A DNA stretch of 64,000 nt from Candidatus Sumerlaeia bacterium (GTDB lineage: Bacteria > Sumerlaeota > Sumerlaeia > SLMS01 > JAHLLQ01). This document shows positions 45,172 through 52,647 of this stretch, in pieces. The DNA lies in the NCBI GenBank assembly GCA_028284075.1, contig JANQSL010000171.1:1-64000 (forward strand), read 5' to 3'. How positions within the stretch are numbered: the first letter of the stretch is position 1; every line of letters begins with the position of its first letter. Both the position numbers and the translations under genes were made by a program. The notes beneath the pieces were generated by a model, which did no database searches, was not told the DNA's origin, and saw only the letters and a program-made list of their open reading frames with translations.

Positions 45172-46289
45172 GTAAAAAGAAAACCACGGAAACAAACGGT
45201 CAGCCACGAGCCAAAAGCGGAGCATCAATTTTCGATGTGGCGGCCCGAGCCGGTGTCTCAATAGCAACCGTTTCTCGTGTCATCAATGGACGAAACCGCG
45301 TTGCGCCAGAGACGATACGAAAGGTCGAGGCTGCGATGCATGCACTCCAGTTTCGACCTAACCGGCAGGCTCGCGCCCTGACGTTGCGCAAGACAGACAC
45401 AATCGGTCTGGTTCTTCCGGATCTTTACGGGGAGTTCTACGGTGAACTGATGCGTGGTGTCGATCAGGCGGCGCGCGAGGCGGGAGTGCACGTTCTGATC
45501 ACAAGGGCTGTCAGTCCCGAGGAAGAACGTGCCACAGTGGAGGAACTCCTGCAGGGAGGCGCTGTCGATGGATTGATTTTTCTGGTGTCGCAATTCGAGG
45601 ACAACGCACTTTCGGATCTGGCACGTTTTCAGGATTCGCTTCTCATTCTGGACCGCGATGTGGGGAACATCGAACTGGATAACGTGTTGGTTGATAATCG
45701 CGATGCCGGTCGTGAGGCAACTCTCCATCTGATTCGAGATGCCGGAGCAGAGAGTCTTGCTTTCATTGGAGGGCCGGAAGGCAATGTGGACACCGACAAT
45801 CGGCTCGCGGGGTTTCGGGATGCCTGCCATGAATTGGGAATCGATTCCTCTCCCGAACATATTCACTACAGTGATTATTCGTATGAGATGGGTCTCGCCA
45901 TCGGTGAGTCCTATTCTTCTCTGATTGAAGACGATGGCGGACGCTGGGGGTTCATCGCCGCGAATGACAATCTCGCCCGTGGCGTTATGGAAGCACTTGT
46001 TACCAAAGGCGCGGCCATTCCGCACGATGCCGCAATCATCGGATTCGATGATACGGAACTCGCTCGTGTCGTGCGTCCCCGGCTGACCTCAATGCGCGTG
46101 CCTCTTCAGGAGATCGGACGGACATGCGTTCGATTGCTTGTCGATCGCCTCAGAGGTCTCCGTACCGAACCCGCAAAGATGGTCTTCAAGGCGAGGCTCG
46201 CGCAGCGTGCATCGACCACCATTGACAGTGACCCTCTACAAAACACTCAGGAGAATGAAAATGCATCGTCCTCACAGGAACAGAACTGA
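45168..46289 (+). CDS. LacI-family transcriptional regulator
   Basis: 373 residues, starting with GTG (GTGA overlaps the GH94 stop; AAGGGA ribosome site). The HTH is FDVAARAGVSIATVSRVING, with hinge RPNRQARAL (about 20-75). The periplasmic-binding-like effector domain has TDTIGLVLPDLYGEFY and ends with ARRPRLTSMRVPLQEIG-type sequence (VVRPRLTSMRVP). A likely local repressor acting at 38192. Its 3' end overlaps the pseudopilin gene by 29 bases in another frame. Confidence 0.93.
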   Translation: MSKKKTTETNGQPRAKSGASIFDVAARAGVSIATVSRVINGRNRVAPETIRKVEAAMHALQFRPNRQARALTLRKTDTIGLVLPDLYGEFYGELMRGVDQAAREAGVHVLITRAVSPEEERATVEELLQGGAVDGLIFLVSQFEDNALSDLARFQDSLLILDRDVGNIELDNVLVDNRDAGREATLHLIRDAGAESLAFIGGPEGNVDTDNRLAGFRDACHELGIDSSPEHIHYSDYSYEMGLAIGESYSSLIEDDGGRWGFIAANDNLARGVMEALVTKGAAIPHDAAIIGFDDTELARVVRPRLTSMRVPLQEIGRTCVRLLVDRLRGLRTEPAKMVFKARLAQRASTTIDSDPLQNTQENENASSSQEQN

Positions 46290-46917
46290 AGAACGCGCTT
46301 TTACACTCATCGAATTGTTGATCGTTGTTGCAATCATAGCAATTCTTGCGGCGATAGCCGTTCCGAATTTCCTCGAGGCGCAGACACGCAGTAAAGTCAG
46401 CCGCGTCAAGGCGGACATGCGCTCTATTGCAACAGCGGTTGAAGCCTACTCCATCGACAATAACAGCTATCCTCTTTCACAGGAGCTTCTGTCGACCTAT
46501 CCGAACAGCCCATTTAATACTGCCTTTTTCGGATTTGGATTCATGGCGTATGCCGGCCGCCTTTCAACACCGATTTCCTATATCACGCAAGTTCCTCGCG
46601 ACATCTTCAACGAGGGAAACGCTCCCAATCGTCCGGACGGTTTTTCCTTCTTTGAGTATTGGTCCGAGGAAGACAATCTCATATTCGGGATCAACGATAT
46701 TAATGGCTACCGCCGGGAGTTCCTTCCGGACTCGACTCGTTATCTCCTCTGGTCCTGGGGACCCGATCGAGTCGCATTCGACCCCACTTTACCGGTAGGG
46801 CTTCTACAGGACCAGGTGACAATCTACAATTACTACGATCCAACCAATGGCACCGTCAGTTATGGTAACATCCTTCGCCCTGGCCCCGGCGGTGGACTCA
46901 AGCAGGGGTCAACCTGA
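46261..46917 (+). CDS. type II/IV pseudopilin, GspG-like (paralogue 3)
   Basis: 218 residues. Of two ATG codons (46255, 46261), the second has proper spacing to AGGAG. The basic leader MHRPHRNRTEERA is followed by FTLIELLIVVAIIAILAAIA, then AVPNFLEAQTRSKVSRVKAD. The end of the protein (WSWGPDR...YYDPTNGTVSYGNILR) carries the block shared with the pseudopilins at 10515 and 27162. Its stop overlaps the next ATG by one base, so it is coupled to an exported glucanase. Confidence 0.9.
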   Translation: MHRPHRNRTEERAFTLIELLIVVAIIAILAAIAVPNFLEAQTRSKVSRVKADMRSIATAVEAYSIDNNSYPLSQELLSTYPNSPFNTAFFGFGFMAYAGRLSTPISYITQVPRDIFNEGNAPNRPDGFSFFEYWSEEDNLIFGINDINGYRREFLPDSTRYLLWSWGPDRVAFDPTLPVGLLQDQVTIYNYYDPTNGTVSYGNILRPGPGGGLKQGST

Positions 46918-48308
46918 TGAGACTTCTGCTTTGTGGACTGATTGTCTCTTCGGCAGCAACAGGCTGGAGCCAGGAACTTCAAACGTCTGTCACGAGAGAT
47001 CATCCTGTTTCCCATCAGGAAATCTCTCCCCAGGACGATGAGCTTCTTGAGGAGATCTCGTATGCCAGCTTTCGGTTTTTCGTGGATGAGGCAAATCCCT
47101 CCACAGCCCTGGTGCCCGATAATGTGCAAAATCCCAACATCAGCAGCATTGCGGCTCAGGGTTATGCATTTTCGGCCTGGGTTATTGGTGCTGAACGCGG
47201 ATGGATCGCCCACGGTGAGGCTGAAGCGCTGTCGCTGAAGGCTCTCGGCACACTTGAGAGTACCGATGCCACGCGCTATGGGATGTTCGCCCATTTCCTT
47301 GATACGCGAACCGGTCAGATTTCCGAGGAGGGATACGAGAGTGGAGCGTCGACAATCGACAGCGCACTCCTTGCTGCCGGAATGCTGACGGCCGGCGAGT
47401 ACTTCGGTGGTGAAGTCAAAGCGCGGGCGGACCAGTTGTTTGCTGATATGGACTGGGCGGCGTTCCGCGATCCCGACAAGAACAACCAGGTGAGGATGCT
47501 TTGGAATCCGGCGGATCCTCACGACTTTTCCGCAGGCGGAGAGTTCGCACAGCCAACGTGGGACTGGTATACTGATGAAACGCTTCTGATTGTGCTGCTG
47601 GGAATATCAGCCCCTGATCCTGGCAAACGGCTCGATCCCGGAGAAGCCATGACCAACTGGAATCGGCCTGTTGGTTCGTATGGGCAGCACAGTTACATTT
47701 ACTCCTGGCCGGGTACTCTTTTCACGTACACCTTTGCGCAGTGCTATTTTGACTTCCGCATTCTCGGTGAAGACGTTCTCGGAGTAAACTGGTGGGAAAA
47801 CACGTTGTCCGCCGTCAGGGCAAATCGCGACTGGTGCAGGGACAACGCAGGCAGCTATACAACCTACGGACCGAACAGGTGGGGGGTTACCGCCTGCAGT
47901 GGTCCGCAGTTTACTTACGTGGTTCCAGGTCATCAGCCCCGCGGACCGCAGGGCGATGATCCTGCGGGGGGAACCCTCGCGCCCTATGGTGCCGGTATGG
48001 CGGTGCTTTGGGAACCCGCGGATGCGATCGCGGCACTTCGACACATGAAATCCTTCGTTGTTGGAGGGGCTGATGTCTGGGTATCGGTCGATAGCGGCGG
48101 CTATGGTTTCAGAGACGCCTTCAATATCGATGAGAACTGGGCCTCTCCCGATATACTCGGTATCGCTCAGGGGCCTATGCTGCTTTGTATTGAAAACCTT
48201 CGGAGTGAGCTCCTTTTCAGGACGCTTATCCGGAACCAGCACATTCGCCACGGATTGAAATCCGCCGGCTTTGATGTTCCCTGTCTCGACAGCTGGCGTA
48301 TTGAGTAA
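46917..48308 (+). CDS. exported glycoamylase-fold (PF10091/GH144-like) glucanase
   Basis: 463 residues with signal peptide (LLLCGLIVSSAATGWSQ). Family landmarks: SFRFFVDEANPSTALVPDN (about 50-70), SSIAAQGYAFSAWVIGAERGWI, FLDTRTG...YESGASTIDSALLAAGML, LWNPADPHDF and YTDETLLIVLLG, and GGYGFRDAFNIDENWASPDI near the end. Characterised PF10091 proteins include GH144 endo-beta-1,2-glucanases; many others are uncharacterised. The usual N in YNEALI is replaced by T (YTDETLL). It would cut the polymer outside, with import and GH94/GH1 breakdown inside. Assignment of beta-1,2-glucan is inference. Confidence 0.82.
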   Translation: MRLLLCGLIVSSAATGWSQELQTSVTRDHPVSHQEISPQDDELLEEISYASFRFFVDEANPSTALVPDNVQNPNISSIAAQGYAFSAWVIGAERGWIAHGEAEALSLKALGTLESTDATRYGMFAHFLDTRTGQISEEGYESGASTIDSALLAAGMLTAGEYFGGEVKARADQLFADMDWAAFRDPDKNNQVRMLWNPADPHDFSAGGEFAQPTWDWYTDETLLIVLLGISAPDPGKRLDPGEAMTNWNRPVGSYGQHSYIYSWPGTLFTYTFAQCYFDFRILGEDVLGVNWWENTLSAVRANRDWCRDNAGSYTTYGPNRWGVTACSGPQFTYVVPGHQPRGPQGDDPAGGTLAPYGAGMAVLWEPADAIAALRHMKSFVVGGADVWVSVDSGGYGFRDAFNIDENWASPDILGIAQGPMLLCIENLRSELLFRTLIRNQHIRHGLKSAGFDVPCLDSWRIE

Positions 48309-48329
48309 ACCTTCAGGAGATCCCAATCG

Positions 48330-49679
48330 ATGCTCAAATATCGCTTTCCGGACGGCTTTACATGGGGAGTTTCTTCTTCCAGCTATCAAATCGAAGGAGC
48401 GGCGTCCCAGGATGGGCGTGGGCCTTCCATATGGGATTCGTTTTGTCGCGAGCCGAATCGGATTGCACGAGACGAGAACGGAAGTGTCGCCTGTGATCAC
48501 TACAATCGCATGGAAAGCGACATCGAGCTGATTGCGAAAACGATCAATGCGAATGCCTATCGATTCTCCATTGCCTGGCCGCGCGTCCTCCCCGAAGGGG
48601 AGGGACACGTCAACCCCGCCGGTATCGGCTTCTATGATCGTCTTGTGGACAAATTGCTGGAACAGGGAATCAAACCCGTTTGCACCTGCTATCACTGGGA
48701 TCTGCCGCTGGCGCTTCAGAAAAAACACGGTGGATGGCAGTCGAGGCGAGTGGCGGAGCTTTTTGCAGAGTACTGTGAAATACTGGGAACACACCTTGGC
48801 GACAGAGTTGACACATGGTGTACTCTTAATGAACCGGAAGTTGTACTGACGGCTGGATATCGAACCGGCGTTCATGCACCCGGACTCATGCTTGATGAAA
48901 AGGGGGTTCGGCAGGTTACACATCATCTGCTGCTTGCCCACGGGCTTGGCACACAGGCGTTGCGAAAATCCATTACCAGACAGGGTGCACGAATCGGACT
49001 CGTTCACAACAGCACCAGTTATTCGCCACTGACCGAGTCTGCAGAGGACATCTCGGCAACCCGCGAGGTTTTTCATTGCGAAAACAGCTGGTTGCTAAGT
49101 CCGGTGTCTCATGGTGTTTACCCTGCGGAGCTATGGCGAGAGCTCGATAAGAATGTTCCCGAGACTGAAGACGGAGATCTCGCGGTCATTGCCACCTCGA
49201 CCGACTACCTGGGTATTAATACATACTTCTCCACGGCCATGGTGTCGGGAGAAAGAGGCGAGATCCCGTTCGAGAAGCATTATCCCCGAACCCTTATGAA
49301 CTGGCCTGTGACACCGGATACGCTCTATTGGACAACACGGTTTGTTCACGAGCTCTACGGAGGGAAGAAACCGTTGATGATTACGGAGAGTGGTTCGGCC
49401 TGGCCCGACAAGCCGCAGAGCGACAATGGAACCTCCGTCGTCAACGATCTCGCGAGAATCGTATACCTGCGAGAGCACCTTAAGGGAATCCACCGCGCAA
49501 TCGAGGAAGGCCTTCCTTTGGAAGGATACTTTGTCTGGTCGATTATGGATAATTTCGAATGGAGTGCCGGGTACGAGAAGCGGTTTGGTTTGATTTACAT
49601 CGACTACGAAAATCAGAAACGAATCCCTAAAGCGAGTGCGGAATGGTACCGCAACGTTATCAAATGGAATGGATTCTGA
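48330..49679 (+). CDS. bglA: GH1 beta-glucosidase
   Basis: 449 residues, standard length. The acid/base Glu168 is in CTLNEPEV and the nucleophile Glu353 is in ITESGSAW (family consensus ITENG, here S for N). The aglycone and start motifs are FPDGFTWGVSSSSYQIEGA and GPSIWDSFC, and YEKRFGLIYIDY is at the end. Cytoplasmic (no signal peptide). It completes the cluster: import, phosphorolysis by GH94, hydrolysis of remaining beta-glucosides. It is the last gene before the right tRNA-like repeat. Confidence 0.95.
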   Translation: MLKYRFPDGFTWGVSSSSYQIEGAASQDGRGPSIWDSFCREPNRIARDENGSVACDHYNRMESDIELIAKTINANAYRFSIAWPRVLPEGEGHVNPAGIGFYDRLVDKLLEQGIKPVCTCYHWDLPLALQKKHGGWQSRRVAELFAEYCEILGTHLGDRVDTWCTLNEPEVVLTAGYRTGVHAPGLMLDEKGVRQVTHHLLLAHGLGTQALRKSITRQGARIGLVHNSTSYSPLTESAEDISATREVFHCENSWLLSPVSHGVYPAELWRELDKNVPETEDGDLAVIATSTDYLGINTYFSTAMVSGERGEIPFEKHYPRTLMNWPVTPDTLYWTTRFVHELYGGKKPLMITESGSAWPDKPQSDNGTSVVNDLARIVYLREHLKGIHRAIEEGLPLEGYFVWSIMDNFEWSAGYEKRFGLIYIDYENQKRIPKASAEWYRNVIKWNGF

Positions 49680-49791
49680 GAATAGCGTGGCGTAACGACG
49701 TGCTTCCCCGCATGGAATCGGCCGAACGTGTTCATTGGGGCCAGGAAAAAGGCGCCAAATATGAATTATGTGGCCAGTGCACTCCCGACGT

Positions 49792-49890
49792 GTGCTGAGC
49801 GTGTACTGCCGATTTGCAAGTCCGGTTTTTCAGTAAAATTTTTCTGCTTTGGGAGCAGAGGGTCGTCGGTTCGATCCCGACCAGTGCTCA
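49792..49890 (+). repeat. tRNA-derived direct repeat, copy B, with foldable tRNA-Pro(UGG) 3' half; gap 49680-49977
   Basis: Bases 49792-49864 align to 3610-3683. In this copy an anticodon arm TCTGC-TTTGGGA-GCAGA (49843-49859, loop reading TGG, the Pro anticodon) and a perfect T-arm GTCGG-TTCGATC-CCGAC (49865-49881) fold. They are followed by CAGTGCTCA, as in the acceptor 3' end. No D-arm or 5' acceptor strand is found upstream. In its place is an extra anticodon-arm-like stretch CCGATTTGCAAGTCCGG, similar to tRNA-Cys. It is therefore a tRNA fragment, not a functional tRNA. The rest of the gap has no convincing gene. Confidence 0.65.
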
Positions 49891-49977
49891 TCAACAAACA
49901 AGAATCCGCTGGCAACCGTTAGAGTCAGCCGATCACTCAGCTGCGCCAATAGCCATAACCCTGTTTTGCGATACACT

Positions 49978-51036
49978 TCACCCCATGAATTGTCGAAAAC
50001 GATCTTTGTCGAGGGATTTCATGTACGCTTCCTCAGCGGTAATGATGCCTTCCTGCAGATAAACCTGGATGACATCGTCCATGAGTTGCATACCCATGTT
50101 ACGTCCGGAAAGAATGACCTGTTGGAGCTGATTGGTTCTGCCTTCACGAATATAGTTTGATGCCGCACGGGTTTGTACAAGGATTTCGTTCGCGGCGCGC
50201 CGACCTTTGCCGTCGGCAGTCTTGAGTAGAATTTGGGCACAAACCGACCTCAGGGACACTGCAAGAGTTGCGCGAATGGCCGTCTGTTGGTCCGTCGGGA
50301 ACACGTCAATAATACGGTCCACGGTCTTGATGGCACTGTTCGTGTGGAGTGTGCCGAATACCAAAGTTCCCATTTCCGCCGCCGTGACCGCGAGACTGAT
50401 CGTTTCCAGGTCGCGCATTTCCCCCACAAGAACAACGTCGGCGTCCTGGCGGCTTGCGGACTTCAAGCCCTCTGAGAAGGAAGGACAATCGACATGGACT
50501 TCACGTTGAACGATTGTCGATTTCTTCATCTGGTGAACGAACTCGATGGGTTCTTCGATTGTTAGGATATACTTTGCAAAGTTCTCGTTGATGTGGTTGA
50601 TAATAGCGGCAAGAGTCGTGGATTTGCCACTGCCAGTTGGCCCCGTGACCAACACCATTCCGGACGAATATTCAGCGAAGGATGCCAGCACTCTCGGCAG
50701 CTTGAGTTCCCCCAGCGTCTGAATGATCGAAGGAATTGTGCGGAAAACCGCGCCATAACCTGCGTTCTGGCGGTTCAAGTTGCATCGAAAGCGAGCTTTG
50801 TCACCGAACGCATAGGCCAGGTCCATGTCTCCCGAGGCATCGAACTCTCTCCAGCGCTCGCTGTCGCAAATCTCCTGTAACATCGTGGAAAGCTGTTCGC
50901 CATCCAGTGCGGGCCAGCCATCCACCGGGACGACGCGGCCATGCAGCCGCAGCCGGGGCGGGTTGCCTTCCGCCAGATGCAGATCAGAGGCACCGGTTTC
51001 CAGCATGTAGTCGAATAGAGGGTCGAGCCGCGCCAT
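49978..51036 (-). CDS. pilT: type IV pilus retraction ATPase PilT
   Basis: 352 residues. N-terminal PilT fold (ASDLHLAEGNPPRLRLHG), Walker A GPTGSGKSTT, Asp and His boxes (TIEEPIEFVH, VLVGEMRDLETI) and the His-box FGTLHTNSA. It powers pilus disassembly in the cytoplasm. The C-terminal AIRxGGE-type motif is not evident (RQFMG end). The ATG shares one base with the upstream stop (TGATG), so it is coupled to the longer paralogue. Confidence 0.93.
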   Translation of the reverse strand: MARLDPLFDYMLETGASDLHLAEGNPPRLRLHGRVVPVDGWPALDGEQLSTMLQEICDSERWREFDASGDMDLAYAFGDKARFRCNLNRQNAGYGAVFRTIPSIIQTLGELKLPRVLASFAEYSSGMVLVTGPTGSGKSTTLAAIINHINENFAKYILTIEEPIEFVHQMKKSTIVQREVHVDCPSFSEGLKSASRQDADVVLVGEMRDLETISLAVTAAEMGTLVFGTLHTNSAIKTVDRIIDVFPTDQQTAIRATLAVSLRSVCAQILLKTADGKGRRAANEILVQTRAASNYIREGRTNQLQQVILSGRNMGMQLMDDVIQVYLQEGIITAEEAYMKSLDKDRFRQFMG

Positions 51037-52571
51037 CAGTGAGATCCTCCCTGACTGCGAAGCGCCTCGAACGCCGATTTGTTTTCCGCGTTTCTCCAGG
51101 CGTCCTCACCGGAAACCACACCGCTACGGGCCAGTTCCATCAAGGCATCGTCCATCGTCTGCATACCCTGGCGTTTGCCTGCCTGCATTGCGTTCACAAG
51201 CTGGTGCAGTTTGCCTTCCTTGATGAGCGAGGAAACACCGGAGGTCGTTACCAGGAGTTCCGCGGCAAGGACCATTCCCTCACCATCCGCCCGCGGCAGA
51301 AGACGCTGACTGACAATGCCGCGGATGGACTCGCTGATCATCAAAGTGATCTGTTCCTGCTGCTTGATGGGGAAGACGTCGAGAACACGGCTGATAGTGC
51401 GTGCCGCACTCCCCGTGTGAAGGGTGCCGAACACAAGGTGACCGGTTTCCGCTGCTGAAATCGCAATGGACATCGTGTCCATGTCACGAAGTTCACCCAC
51501 GAGAATAATATCCGGGTCCTCACGGAGCGCGGCTCGCAGCGCCTTGCTGAAAGATTCTGTATGAGGACCAACCTCGCGTTGTGTAACCTGACACGCGATA
51601 GGTTCGTGAACGTATTCAATCGGATCTTCGATCGTGACAATATGATCTTCACGAGAGCGATTCACCAGATCCACCATCGAGGCGACGGTTGTTGTCTTTC
51701 CGGATCGTGTCGGGCCGGTGACCAGGACCAGACCCTGATAATACTCTGTCAGGTTCTTGACGGTGGCGGGAAGTCCCAGTTGCTCAAGGGAGGGGATTTC
51801 CTGGCTAATGACACGATACACACCATCCCAACCCAGTCTCTGGCGGAAGATGTTGCAACGAAACCGGCCGCTCTTTCCGAGATCGAGACCGAAATCGAGA
51901 TTCTGATCTTTGAGCAATTGTGTGGTCTGTGAACCCGAAAGAAGGGAGAAGTTCAGCAGTTCCGACTCTTCCGCCGACAGTGGCGCCATTTCCATGTAGC
52001 GCAGTCGGCCGTGCATGCGAACGAAAGGCGGCTGTCCGACTGAAAGATGCAGATCGGAAGCACCCCAATGACGTGCAAGTCGCAGGAAATCCTTGAGCCG
52101 CGTGGGTCCGCCCGCTTCCGGCTCTTCCGAAGCTCCAACGCGACCCATTGCTGTTTGCTTAGCCGCACCATAGGAGACGCTGGACTGTTGCGGTGTTTTT
52201 TTCTCGAGCTTCGCTGTGGGAGCGGTTGGAGGGTCGACAGCAACGGGAGCCGTTGCCGGAACCGGATCAGGCGCCGGCGCCATTGGAGGCGGCACCACGG
52301 GCGGCGGAGCGATTGAGGGAGCAGGATCTGTTGGCATCTCAGTTTGCGGGGGAGGCGGCGATTCGGGTTCGGCCACATCATCCGCCATCGCGCCGACGGC
52401 CTCGGCGAGCTGCTCTGCCTGCTCCGCCGTGAGGAAGTGTTTGCGGACCAGCAACTCACGAGGGTCCTGGCCGGGGAACGCTTCCAGTTCTTCGCAGACG
52501 TGTTTGTACTGCTTCTTGGTGATGAGTCGATTCTCGAGCGCTATGTCGAGGAAGGGGCTGTTGGAAGTCAC
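51036..52571 (-). CDS. PilT/PilU-like ATPase with N-terminal extension and Pro-rich linker
   Basis: 511 residues. The N-terminal about 60 residues resemble the MshEN/GspE-type bundle (NRLITKKQYKHVCEELE, VRKHFLTAEQAEQLAEAVGA). A Pro/Ala-rich linker (about 70-125) then leads to a complete PilT core: GASDLHLSVGQPPFVRMHG, Walker A GPTRSGKTTT (Arg in place of the usual Gly), TIEDPIEYVHEP, LVGELRDMDTMSIAISAAET, FGTLHTGSA. The fusion of an MshEN-like arm to a retraction ATPase suggests regulation (MshEN binds c-di-GMP in some ATPases; not shown here). Confidence 0.87.
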   Translation of the reverse strand: MTSNSPFLDIALENRLITKKQYKHVCEELEAFPGQDPRELLVRKHFLTAEQAEQLAEAVGAMADDVAEPESPPPPQTEMPTDPAPSIAPPPVVPPPMAPAPDPVPATAPVAVDPPTAPTAKLEKKTPQQSSVSYGAAKQTAMGRVGASEEPEAGGPTRLKDFLRLARHWGASDLHLSVGQPPFVRMHGRLRYMEMAPLSAEESELLNFSLLSGSQTTQLLKDQNLDFGLDLGKSGRFRCNIFRQRLGWDGVYRVISQEIPSLEQLGLPATVKNLTEYYQGLVLVTGPTRSGKTTTVASMVDLVNRSREDHIVTIEDPIEYVHEPIACQVTQREVGPHTESFSKALRAALREDPDIILVGELRDMDTMSIAISAAETGHLVFGTLHTGSAARTISRVLDVFPIKQQEQITLMISESIRGIVSQRLLPRADGEGMVLAAELLVTTSGVSSLIKEGKLHQLVNAMQAGKRQGMQTMDDALMELARSGVVSGEDAWRNAENKSAFEALRSQGGSH

Positions 52572-52647
52572 ACGCTCACCCGGTCAGATTGATCGGTCTG
52601 TAGTATCGTGTAAATTCTGCTTCCGAGAGCACAGGCGGACCGCTCTC

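Noticed and set aside
47607-49076. 489-codon minus-strand frame opposite the GH144-like and GH1 genes
   Set aside because: It is a shadow of two well-conserved plus-strand enzymes; it has no recognisable domain.
49814-50062. Small frame reading WEQRVVGSIPTS
   Set aside because: This peptide is the translation of a tRNA 3' half and is a common false gene.
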